Made by a program: the position numbers and the translations under genes. From contig DGBL01000123.1 in the NCBI GenBank assembly GCA_002384315.1, forward strand, positions 1-5,435: 5,435 nucleotides of DNA. Reading direction: 5' to 3'. This stretch comes from Micrococcaceae bacterium UBA4005 (GTDB lineage: Bacteria > Actinomycetota > Actinomycetes > Actinomycetales > Micrococcaceae). The notes under the pieces are model-generated. The model had not been told where the DNA came from and searched no databases. It saw only the letters and a list, made by a program, of their open reading frames with translations. Positions 1 to 5,435 of the stretch are shown here, one piece after another. The stretch's first letter is position 1. Each line of letters starts with the position of its first letter.

Positions 1-1577
1 ACCTGCCCGACCTGGCTATCCGGCACATGCAGCACCACCTCGTCGTGCAGGAAGAACACCAGCTCGGCACCGGGCGCGGCCCCGGCACGCAGCTGACGGC
101 GGACTCCGGCCAGCCAGCACAGCGCCCACTCGGCAGCGGTGGACTGCACCACGAAGTTCCGGGTGAACCGTCCGCGCGCCCGGGACGCAGCCTCCGCGCG
201 CTGCTGTTCCGCCGCCGTCGTACTCTGCTGTTCCTGCCGCCAGCGCGACGACGGTGGCGGGCAACCGCGCCCAAGATGGCTGCCGACGACGCCGCCCGCC
301 TCCCCGGTCCGTGCGGCGGCCTCGACGACAGCAACAGCATGCGGGTAGGTGCGTGCAAGGGTAGGCATGAGCCGTCCCGATTCCCCACTGGTGGCCCCGT
401 ACATGGCGCCGAGCATCGCCAGTTTCGCTTTCGCACGGTCTCCGCCGAAGCCCTGGGCGGCGATCCCGGCGTAGAGGTCCTGCCCGCGGGCAGCGGCAGC
501 CAAGGCGGTGTCGCGTCCGAGTGCGGCGAGGATCCGCGGTTCCAGCTGGGCCGCGTCGGCGACTACGAGCTTGTGGCCGGGATCCGCGCGCACGGCGTCC
601 CGGATCTGCACGGGAATCTGCAGGGCGCCGCCGCCGCGGGAAGCCCAACGCCCGGAACCTGATCCGCCCACGATGTACTCCGTCCGGAAACGCCCGTCCC
701 GAACCCAAGTGTCCAGCCAGGTCCACCCGTTTGCGGCGAGTAGCCGAGAGAGCTTCTTGTACGCCAACAGCGGTGCAATGGCAGGGTGCTGGTGGCGTTG
801 AAGCTCTTCCGACCGGGTGGTCTCCGCCGGGATCCCGGCGCGGTGCAGGGCGCGGAGGACGTCCTGCGGGGAATCTGGGTTCAGCGCCGGGTTTCCGAGC
901 GTGGCGCGCAGTTCACCCGCTAGGCGCTCGAGGGCGGCGGGACGGGAGCCCTCGGCCGGGCGCGGACCGAGGTGTTCCTCCAGCAGCGCTTCGTGGACGT
1001 CCCGGCGCCAGGGCAGGCCGGTGGCCTCCATCTCCGCAGCCAGGAGCGCACCGGAGGATTCCGCCGCCAGCAGCAGCGCCAGCCGCGCCGGGTTGCGGGA
1101 GGATTCAACGGCGCTCAAGTGCTGCTGGAACTCGCCGACGACGGCGGCTAGCGCGGGGCCCACGGGCGCGGGAGCCGCCTCGAACAGGCTCACTTGGTGG
1201 GGGATGGCAGGCAGGGCGGGCAACTGGCGGGCTGGGCTGGTCGGGGCGTTCCCGGTATCTGGGTTGTGCCAGGCGGCAATGTACGGCGATCCCGGAGCCA
1301 GATCGGGTGACTGGGCGAGAATTGCCCGGCACAGGGTGATGTCGTGGCACCGCTCAAGAGTGGTATCCGACTCCAGGAGCTGCGGATACCACTCCCGCGT
1401 CCTGTTCCAGACCCATCGGGGGCTGTGCGTTTCCAGTTGAGCAAGGGTTGGCAGGAAGGATTCGTCCGTCGCCTCGATGGCCGGGGCGTTCACCGCACCG
1501 TGGGAATCAAGTGGTTGGAACAGCGCGACAATGCCTTCGCCCCCGGTGCGTGGCGGGTGCGCGAGGACAACGTACAT
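1..1577 (-). CDS. Family A DNA polymerase, actinobacterial 'bifunctional 3'-5' exonuclease/DNA polymerase' type (3' end cut by window edge)
   Basis: A template-directed DNA polymerase with a Pol I-like fold and no 5' nuclease domain. The frame is open for 525 codons from ATG at 1577 to the left edge, with the C-terminus missing. Residues 1-150 resemble a degenerate exonuclease domain: I see no DxE motif, though HDITLCRAIL (79-88) resembles the segment around the last exonuclease motif of Pol I. Polymerase landmarks (E. coli Pol I equivalents in brackets) are: SGRWAS at 308-313 (Arg668 region); motif A DAAQLEPR at 341-348 with catalytic D341 and E346 (D705, E710); motif B with R381, K385, L389, G390, Y393 (R754, K758, F762, G763, Y766); Q-helix R470, N474, Q478 (R841, N845, Q849); motif C HDE at 511-513 (H881-D882-E883). 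The start is secure: an in-frame TGA lies nine codons upstream (1604-1602) with no other start between, and AAGGGAG sits 9 nt before the ATG. L389 replaces the usual Phe/Tyr. The polymerase appears catalytically intact; exonuclease activity is doubtful. It is divergent from ssd. The cellular role (probably repair) is inferred. Confidence 0.93.
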   Translation of the reverse strand, partial: MYVVLAHPPRTGGEGIVALFQPLDSHGAVNAPAIEATDESFLPTLAQLETHSPRWVWNRTREWYPQLLESDTTLERCHDITLCRAILAQSPDLAPGSPYIAAWHNPDTGNAPTSPARQLPALPAIPHQVSLFEAAPAPVGPALAAVVGEFQQHLSAVESSRNPARLALLLAAESSGALLAAEMEATGLPWRRDVHEALLEEHLGPRPAEGSRPAALERLAGELRATLGNPALNPDSPQDVLRALHRAGIPAETTRSEELQRHQHPAIAPLLAYKKLSRLLAANGWTWLDTWVRDGRFRTEYIVGGSGSGRWASRGGGALQIPVQIRDAVRADPGHKLVVADAAQLEPRILAALGRDTALAAAARGQDLYAGIAAQGFGGDRAKAKLAMLGAMYGATSGESGRLMPTLARTYPHAVAVVEAAARTGEAGGVVGSHLGRGCPPPSSRWRQEQQSTTAAEQQRAEAASRARGRFTRNFVVQSTAAEWALCWLAGVRRQLRAGAAPGAELVFFLHDEVVLHVPDSQVGQ

Positions 1578-1586
1578 ATCCCCATT

Positions 1587-1593
1587 CTCCCTT
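1587..1593 (-). promoter_or_regulatory. Ribosome binding site of the polymerase gene
   Basis: Read on the minus strand, AAGGGAG ends 9 nt before the ATG at 1577. This is a good match to the Shine-Dalgarno consensus at normal spacing and supports that start. The frame is closed by a TGA (1604-1602) just upstream, so no longer protein is possible. Confidence 0.65.
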
Positions 1594-1603
1594 GCCGGTT
1601 GTC

Positions 1604-1609
1604 AACATA
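1604..1609 (-). promoter_or_regulatory. Candidate -10 element for the polymerase gene
   Basis: On the minus strand TATGTT fits the loose actinobacterial -10 pattern TAnnnT. It would start a transcript near 1597, giving a leader of about 20 nt that contains the AAGGGAG ribosome binding site. No convincing -35 hexamer lies about 17 bp further upstream. A consensus TTGACA (1605-1600) overlaps it by two bases, but its own -10 would fall on the start codon, so it is unlikely to be the functional -35 of this gene. Weak prediction. Confidence 0.25.
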
Positions 1610-1624
1610 CACGTCCGCACCGCA

Positions 1625-1645
1625 GCGCCCGCGCAGCCGCGGCGC
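1625..1645 (+). other. GC-rich stem-loop just upstream of the ssd ribosome binding site
   Basis: GCGCC (1625-1629) pairs with GGCGC (1641-1645). After a single bulged C (1630), GCG (1631-1633) pairs with CGC (1638-1640), closing a CAGC loop. That gives eight G-C pairs, ending one base before the AGGA Shine-Dalgarno at 1647. No T-run follows, so it is not a classical terminator on the plus strand. If transcribed it would sit in the ssd leader. In such GC-rich DNA, chance hairpins are common. Confidence 0.35.
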
Positions 1646-1646
1646 C

Positions 1647-1650
1647 AGGA
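1647..1650 (+). promoter_or_regulatory. Ribosome binding site of ssd
   Basis: AGGA lies 7 nt upstream of the ATG at 1658. A second purine run, GAGG (1652-1655), is only 2 nt from the ATG and too close to act. The site decides the start: the same frame stays open further upstream, but that part overlaps the polymerase gene and has no comparable signal. Confidence 0.6.
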
Positions 1651-1657
1651 TGAGGCT

Positions 1658-2830
1658 ATGCGTGCGACCCGAGCCTGGATCCCGGACCCTCTCGCCATTG
1701 CCCAGCCCGCCGCGGTTCCTGATTCCGCACCAGGTTCCGCTGCCGGTGCACGGGATGACCAGGTGGTGCTGATAGGCGGAACCCGCAGCGTCCGGGATGC
1801 CGCTGCTGGAGCGGTGGCGGCTGCCGGAATGGAGTTCGTCCACGTGGAGACTTGGGCGCAGGCTTCCAGCTGCCACCCCTCAGCGTTTTTGGTCGGAGCC
1901 GACTCGCCCCCGCACCGGCACCCCGCGCAGGCGGAGGTCATTTTCGTCGGAATGGAAGCGGATGCGAATGCGGTGTGGGCGGCTGCAGCCCGCGCTGGCG
2001 CGCACCGGGTCGCAATTTTCCCCTACGCGGCCGGTTGGCTCGTGGAGTTCCTGATGGAACGCCGCGACCGGCAGGCAAGTGGCTTTGTCCTGGGAGTGAT
2101 CGGTGGTTCCGGAGCATCGGGGGCCACGACACTGTCCTGTTGGCTCGCCGACCGGGCCGCCGAACGCGCCTCCGTGATACTGATTGACGCCGATCGCGGC
2201 GCCGGCGGCATCGACATGGCGCTCGATCTCGCCGACATTCCGGGAGTCCGGTGGGATGACCTACGGGCAGTGCAGGGAGTGTTGAACTCCGCGCAGTTTG
2301 CCCAGGCGCTGCCGGGCACTGACCGTTTCGCCGTGTTGTCCCACCGCGCGCAGGAGTATGACCGCGAATATTTCCCGACCGTCTCCGGTTCCGTTATGGA
2401 TGCCGCCCGGAACGGTTTCGATCTGAGCGTGATCGATGTGGGCCGGGAGCGTGAGGACAGCCCCTTCCTGGCGGTCTGTGATGCATTGGTGTTGCTTGTC
2501 CGGGCGCGGCCGCGTGCGCTCGACGCGGCGCGGGGTGTGCTGGCCCGGTTGGAGGGAATGCCGACCCGCATTGTCATGCGTGGTGGCCCTGGAAGCATCC
2601 TGGATGAAGTGCAGGTGGCGTCGATGCTCAATGTTGGCGGCGGAGTCCTGTACCTGCCGGAGGTTAAAAACGTGGTGCTGGCTGAGGAACAGGGACGACT
2701 GGTCGACGTCGGACGGCACAAGGCGCCCAGCAGGCTCTGCGCGGCAGTGCTAGAGGAAATTCCCTTGGTGCGGACGGAGCGCCCCGGCGGGGAACCCTTA
2801 AGGCCGCGAACCCGGCGAGCAAAGGGGTGA
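1658..2830 (+). CDS. ssd: Septum site-determining protein Ssd / CpaE-like (MinD-type P-loop ATPase homologue of the Tad locus)
   Basis: A 390-residue cytoplasmic protein of the CpaE/TadZ-Ssd group, MinD/ParA relatives that in other bacteria localise Tad pili or influence septum placement. Residues about 35-140 look like a pseudo-receiver domain (VVLIGG at 36-41, VIFVGME at 94-100, VAIFPYAAGW at 118-127) without obvious phospho-acceptor chemistry. A MinD-like domain follows: P-loop region GGSGASGATT at 149-158, then VILIDADRGAGGIDMALD at 173-190 (the DxD...GG.D signature of the family), FDLSVIDVG at 254-262 and LVLLVRA at 277-283. Both lysines of the deviant Walker A motif are replaced (S151, A156), so ATP hydrolysis is doubtful. 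The tail is basic (residues 382-389). The ATG at 1658 was chosen for its AGGA at 7 nt; an upstream extension to 1448 would overlap the polymerase gene. It is first of four tightly packed genes and contains one TTA codon (L381). The Ssd name rests on fold and position next to tadA, as in mycobacteria; the exact function is inferred. Confidence 0.85.
   Translation: MRATRAWIPDPLAIAQPAAVPDSAPGSAAGARDDQVVLIGGTRSVRDAAAGAVAAAGMEFVHVETWAQASSCHPSAFLVGADSPPHRHPAQAEVIFVGMEADANAVWAAAARAGAHRVAIFPYAAGWLVEFLMERRDRQASGFVLGVIGGSGASGATTLSCWLADRAAERASVILIDADRGAGGIDMALDLADIPGVRWDDLRAVQGVLNSAQFAQALPGTDRFAVLSHRAQEYDREYFPTVSGSVMDAARNGFDLSVIDVGREREDSPFLAVCDALVLLVRARPRALDAARGVLARLEGMPTRIVMRGGPGSILDEVQVASMLNVGGGVLYLPEVKNVVLAEEQGRLVDVGRHKAPSRLCAAVLEEIPLVRTERPGGEPLRPRTRRAKG
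2821..2827 (+). promoter_or_regulatory. Ribosome binding site of tadA (decides ATG 2833 over GTG 2827)
   Basis: AAAGGGG ends 5 nt before the ATG at 2833, a normal Shine-Dalgarno placement. The alternative GTG at 2827 overlaps the ssd stop as GTGA but would have this purine run directly against it, leaving only a weak GGCGAG further upstream. The two starts differ by two codons. Confidence 0.6.
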
Positions 2831-2832
2831 CG

Positions 2833-4032
2833 ATGCACCTAGGCGAGCGACGTCGTCCGCGCGGGAATGCGTCGCCCGCAGCCGATTCCACGATGGTGGA
2901 TGCGGTGCGCAATTCCGTGCTGGCTGGCGCGGAACCTGCCACTGCGGCGGGCGTCGCGTCCGCGATCCGCTCCACCGGACGCCTGCTCGGTTCTGTAGGG
3001 GCCTTGCGCGCGGCGGAACAGATCCACGCGGAGCTGCAGGGTCTGGGCCCGCTGCAATACCTGGTGCAGGACGAGACGGTCACAGACATTCTGGTCAACG
3101 GGACCACCCAGGTCTGGGTCGATGGCGCGCAGGGACTGCAACAGGTCCAGGAACGTTTCACACACGACTCCGAGGTACGGGCGCTGGCAGTTCGCCTGGT
3201 CGCGGCTGGTGGGCGTCGACTGGACGACGGCAATCCCTGCGTGGATGTGCGCTTTGGCCCCTTTCGGGTTCACGCGGTTCTGCCGCCGCTTTCGACCACC
3301 GGTACGCTGCTCTCGATCAGGATCAGGCGCAGCGCGGGCTTCACCCTGGCGGAGCTTGAAGCGTCAGGGTCCCTCGCCCCGGAGTTCGCTGCAATCCTGC
3401 GAAGCGTGGTGCGCAGCCGACTTAATTTTCTGGTCAGCGGAGGGACGGGAACAGGCAAGACGACCTTACTTTCGACACTGCTCGGGCTCAGCGCCGGCAC
3501 CGAACGGCTCGTCCTTGTCGAGGATTCCGCTGAACTCGAACCGGATCATCCGCACGCAGTGGGCTTGCAGAGCAGGCATGGAAATCTCGAAGGCTCTGGA
3601 ATTGTCGGTCTGGACGAACTGGTGCGCCAGGCTCTGCGCATGCGGCCGGACCGGCTCGTGGTGGGTGAGTGCCGGGGAAGTGAGGTGAGAGAACTTCTGA
3701 CTGCGATGAATACCGGACACGACGGCGCTGGCGGAACCATCCACGCGAATTCCGCCGCGAGTGTGCCCGCCCGGCTCACGGCGCTCGGGGCACTCGCCGG
3801 GATGGGCAACAGCGCGCTCGCACTGCAGGCCGCAAGCGCGCTCGACGTCGTCATCCACCTCACCCGCAGCGCCGCGGGTCGGCGGGTGACGGAGGTGGGT
3901 GTATTCGACCTGGATCGCACAGACCGGCTGCTCGTGCGGCCAGCGCTGACCCGCACACCGAGCGGGTGCATCCGTGGGGAAGGGTGGGCTGCACTACAGG
4001 AGCGGTTGGCGGCGCGGCAGGCGATGCTGTGA
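2833..4032 (+). CDS. tadA: Tad/Flp pilus assembly ATPase TadA (CpaF family)
   Basis: The secretion ATPase that powers type IVc (Flp/Tad) pilus assembly from the cytoplasmic face, expected to act as a hexamer. It is 399 residues from ATG 2833. The N-terminal domain contains the family segment GLGPLQYLVQDETVTDILVN at about 71-90. The ATPase core is complete and in order: Walker A GGTGTGKT (203-210, K209), Asp box LVLVEDSAEL (226-235), Walker B region RPDRLVVGECRG (271-282, E279) and His box GHDGAGGTIHAN (295-306). I see no membrane segment. All catalytic motifs are intact, so it should be an active motor. It lies 2 bp after ssd (or overlaps it by 4 bp if GTG 2827 is used) and overlaps tadB by 4 bp (GTGA, 4029-4032), so translation is probably coupled. 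One TTA codon (L212) lies just after the P-loop. Other GspE/PilT-family ATPases are less likely given the ssd, tadB and tadC neighbours. Confidence 0.95.
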   Translation: MHLGERRRPRGNASPAADSTMVDAVRNSVLAGAEPATAAGVASAIRSTGRLLGSVGALRAAEQIHAELQGLGPLQYLVQDETVTDILVNGTTQVWVDGAQGLQQVQERFTHDSEVRALAVRLVAAGGRRLDDGNPCVDVRFGPFRVHAVLPPLSTTGTLLSIRIRRSAGFTLAELEASGSLAPEFAAILRSVVRSRLNFLVSGGTGTGKTTLLSTLLGLSAGTERLVLVEDSAELEPDHPHAVGLQSRHGNLEGSGIVGLDELVRQALRMRPDRLVVGECRGSEVRELLTAMNTGHDGAGGTIHANSAASVPARLTALGALAGMGNSALALQAASALDVVIHLTRSAAGRRVTEVGVFDLDRTDRLLVRPALTRTPSGCIRGEGWAALQERLAARQAML

Positions 4033-4838
4033 GTGGGCTCTGGATCGGCCTGCTCCTGGCGGGAGCGCTGGTCGCGCTCGCCTTCCCTTTTCCGGGGCCT
4101 GCACCAGGGCCACGAGTGGTGCAATGGCCTGCCCGCCCGCACTGGAAACGCCAGGACGGAGCGGGCGCCAAGACCCGGGTGGACCTCCTTGATATGCCGT
4201 TGTTCGTGCACGAGCTGACAGGTCTGCTGCGGGCAGGACGGCACCGTTCGGAGTTGTGGGAGGACATGGAGCGGGTCTACGAGCGGATAGCCTGCCAGGA
4301 GAATGCTCGTTTCGCGGCGCAGGCGTTGATCGTCCTGCGCAGTGCCCGGCGGAGTGCGGCGCTCGGATTGAGCGTTCCGGCGGTCCTTCGTACCACGGCC
4401 GCCGGCTTGCCAGATCCGGGGAACCGTTCCGGGCCGACTCCCCGGCGGCTCTGGGTGGACCTCGCCGCCTGTCTGGACGTAGCGGAACGCAGCGGGGCTC
4501 CGCTGGCGGACATCCTCGCCCGCTATGCTGCGCAGCTTGACGCGGAACTGGATGCCGCCGCCGCCCGCGAAACGGCATTGGCTGGCCCGAAAGCCACCGC
4601 CACGTTGCTGTTGTGGCTGCCGGCCGCCGGTCTGATGCTGGGGTTCGCGATGGGAGTCAACCCGGTCACCGTACTCACCGGGTCACCGGTTGGCTGGGCC
4701 CTATTGGCCTGCGGAGGACTGCTCATCTTTACGGGCAGGTGGTGGACCCGCAGACTGATCAGATCCGTGGAGTCCCCGGGTGCCCCGCGACGGAACTGGC
4801 GTGCCCGACGGCGCGGGGCCGAGGGGGGAAGATCCTGA
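4029..4838 (+). CDS. tadB: Tad pilus platform protein TadB (type II secretion F-domain)
   Basis: An inner-membrane platform subunit of the Flp/Tad pilus machine that TadA is expected to drive, probably paired with TadC. It is 269 residues, the compact size seen in actinobacterial homologues. There is an N-terminal membrane segment at about 4-20, then a charged soluble part whose F-domain begins near LFVHELTGLLRAGRHRSELW (58-77) and includes the characteristic CLDVAERSGAPLADILARYA (148-167). Two more membrane segments lie at about 190-209 and 217-235, followed by a strongly basic tail (RRNWRARRR, 254-262), consistent with a cytoplasmic C-terminus. The GTG at 4029 was chosen because it overlaps the tadA stop as GTGA, has an AGG about 8 nt upstream, and starts directly before the first membrane segment. 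An in-frame ATG at 3966 would add 21 residues inside tadA and is less likely. Its assignment as TadB rather than TadC rests on gene order and the larger size. Confidence 0.9.
   Translation: MSGLWIGLLLAGALVALAFPFPGPAPGPRVVQWPARPHWKRQDGAGAKTRVDLLDMPLFVHELTGLLRAGRHRSELWEDMERVYERIACQENARFAAQALIVLRSARRSAALGLSVPAVLRTTAAGLPDPGNRSGPTPRRLWVDLAACLDVAERSGAPLADILARYAAQLDAELDAAAARETALAGPKATATLLLWLPAAGLMLGFAMGVNPVTVLTGSPVGWALLACGGLLIFTGRWWTRRLIRSVESPGAPRRNWRARRRGAEGGRS
4822..4829 (+). promoter_or_regulatory. Ribosome binding site of tadC inside the end of tadB
   Basis: AGGGGGGA ends 8 nt before the ATG at 4838. It lies within the last codons of tadB and supports the overlapping TGATG junction as the true tadC start, rather than the upstream in-frame ATG at 4613 buried in tadB. 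Confidence 0.6.
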
Positions 4839-5407
4839 TGGTCGGCTTCATGGTTGCGCTGATGTCCCTGGCTGCCGGGATTCTGTGGACGTCACCCCTG
4901 AAGACCCGCCCCATGCCAGGTTCACTCACGGGATCGGCCGCGCCTGCCCCAGGCTTACGCGAGGTCCCGCTGATGCTCGACCTTGTTGCGGTAATGCTTG
5001 AGGCCGGGGCGCCAGTAAGTCGTGCTTTGGGAACTCTCGCCGATTCCTGCAACCGCCCGCTCGCCGAGGGAATCGCTCGGGTTCGCGCTGCGCTGGATCT
5101 TGGCCTCGATTGGGATGCGGCGTGGGATGCCGTGGTTGACGCCAAGAACGGCGCGCCGCCGGAAGGGTTGACCGAATTACGCCGGGCGCTTCACTTCGCG
5201 GTCGCTACTGGCGCTCCCTCAGCTGCCCTGATCTACGCACGCTCCACACAACTACGGCGAACCCAGCATAGGAACGCCGAAAAACGTGCAGCCGCGCTTG
5301 GCGTACAGCTGGTGCTCCCGCTGGGCCTATGTGCGCTTCCGGCCTTCATCTGCCTGGGGATCGCCCCGGTGGTGCTGGCGATGGTCCCGGACCTTGCCCT
5401 GCCGTAA
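4838..5407 (+). CDS. tadC: Tad pilus platform protein TadC (type II secretion F-domain)
   Basis: The second inner-membrane platform subunit of the Flp/Tad pilus machine, expected to pair with TadB above the TadA motor. It is 189 residues, short against proteobacterial TadC but in line with the compact actinobacterial type. There is an N-terminal membrane segment at about 2-18, then a Pro/Gly-rich linker (20-42). The F-domain includes EVPLMLDLVAVMLEAGAPVS (42-61), the region ELRRALHFAVATGAPSA (113-129) and a basic stretch QLRRTQHRNAEKRAA (138-152). It ends in a long hydrophobic region (155-182) that could cross the membrane once or twice. Its ATG shares one base with the tadB stop (TGATG) and is preceded by AGGGGGGA at 8 nt. 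It carries two TTA codons (L40, L114). The frame ends with TAA at 5405-5407. The pilin and pseudopilin genes that normally follow are outside the window. Confidence 0.9.
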   Translation: MVGFMVALMSLAAGILWTSPLKTRPMPGSLTGSAAPAPGLREVPLMLDLVAVMLEAGAPVSRALGTLADSCNRPLAEGIARVRAALDLGLDWDAAWDAVVDAKNGAPPEGLTELRRALHFAVATGAPSAALIYARSTQLRRTQHRNAEKRAAALGVQLVLPLGLCALPAFICLGIAPVVLAMVPDLALP

Positions 5408-5435
5408 ATCCCAGCCTGCCCGCAGAGCGGTTATC
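5408..5435. other. Start of the intergenic region after tadC
   Basis: Twenty-eight bases after the tadC stop reach the window edge. I see no start codon with a ribosome binding site and no hairpin here. Unlike the three upstream junctions, the next gene does not overlap, which leaves room for a separate signal before the expected Flp pilin gene. Confidence 0.4.

Larger units (their letters stand above)
1578..1657. other. Divergent intergenic region between the polymerase gene and ssd
   Basis: These 80 bp separate two divergent start codons (ATG at 1577 on minus, ATG at 1658 on plus), so promoters for both directions are expected in or near it. It holds a ribosome binding site for each gene, an interrupted palindrome GTTGTCAAC (1598-1606, four-base arms around a central T), and a GC-rich hairpin at 1625-1645. 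The half near the polymerase is relatively AT-rich, as expected of promoter DNA. I could not identify a convincing promoter for the plus-strand operon. It may lie partly inside the 5' end of the polymerase gene. Confidence 0.6.

Noticed and set aside
27..662. 211-codon plus-strand open frame
   Set aside because: It is antisense to the motif B to motif C region of the polymerase and has no recognisable domain.
521..1339. 272-codon plus-strand open frame
   Set aside because: It is antisense to the polymerase frame, which shows ordered family A motifs; the translated product is Arg/Gly/Pro-rich with no recognisable motif.
1600..1605. Consensus TTGACA on the minus strand as a -35 box
   Set aside because: The matching -10 at 17-19 bp would be GGGATA, GGATAT or GATATG overlapping the ATG at 1577, so it would remove the start codon and ribosome binding site from the transcript.
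1448..1657. N-terminal extension of ssd by 70 codons to an upstream ATG
   Set aside because: It overlaps the 5' end of the polymerase gene over 130 bp, its composition is Arg/Pro/Gly-rich like a shadow frame, and the ATG at 1658 has a proper AGGA site.
2023..2838. 271-codon minus-strand open frame antisense to ssd
   Set aside because: Its product is Ser/Arg/Thr/Pro-rich without domain features, and it mirrors the third-position GC bias of ssd on the other strand.
3546..4244. 232-codon minus-strand open frame antisense to tadA/tadB
   Set aside because: Low-complexity Arg/Ser/Pro composition over two clearly recognised plus-strand genes; a shadow of GC-rich coding DNA.
1..5435. CRISPR arrays, insertion sequences, tRNA/rRNA genes, long repeats
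   Set aside because: I saw no regularly spaced direct repeats, terminal inverted repeats with a transposase, or tRNA/rRNA-like sequence; nearly all of the window is accounted for by five coding genes.

Overview
The window is a GC-rich stretch whose gene set points to an actinobacterium. The evidence is the strong G/C bias at third codon positions, GTG/ATG starts with tight 1-4 bp gene overlaps, a CpaE/Ssd-like gene followed by compact tadA-tadB-tadC genes, and an actinobacterial-style short family A DNA polymerase lacking a 5' nuclease domain. The protein style fits Micrococcales (Arthrobacter-like), but the genus is inferred from style and was not tested by a search.

Layout: (1) Positions 1-1577, minus strand: one uninterrupted reading frame of 525 codons that runs off the left edge. 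It encodes a family A (Pol I-like) DNA polymerase with recognisable motifs A, B, Q-helix and C and a degenerate exonuclease-like N-terminus. (2) Positions 1578-1657: an 80-bp divergent intergenic region holding both ribosome binding sites, a GC-rich hairpin, and a weak promoter-like candidate for the polymerase. (3) Positions 1658-5407, plus strand: four tightly packed genes, namely ssd (CpaE-like, septum-site/Tad localisation ATPase homologue), tadA (secretion ATPase), tadB and tadC (inner-membrane platform proteins). The spacings are a 2-bp gap, a 4-bp overlap and a 1-bp overlap, so this is almost certainly one transcript. (4) The last 28 bases are non-coding. The Flp pilin and TadE/TadF-like pseudopilin genes that usually follow would lie just beyond the window.

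How the genes work together: TadA is the hexameric ATPase that powers assembly of a type IVc (Flp/Tad) pilus. TadB and TadC form the membrane platform it drives, and the Ssd/CpaE-like protein is thought to place the machine or influence septum placement. The polymerase is divergently transcribed and has no obvious functional link to the pilus. I see no clear undescribed system. The most unusual details are the non-aromatic residue at the nucleotide-selection position of the polymerase O-helix, the loss of both P-loop lysines in Ssd, the hairpin abutting the ssd Shine-Dalgarno, and TTA leucine codons confined to the tad-side genes.
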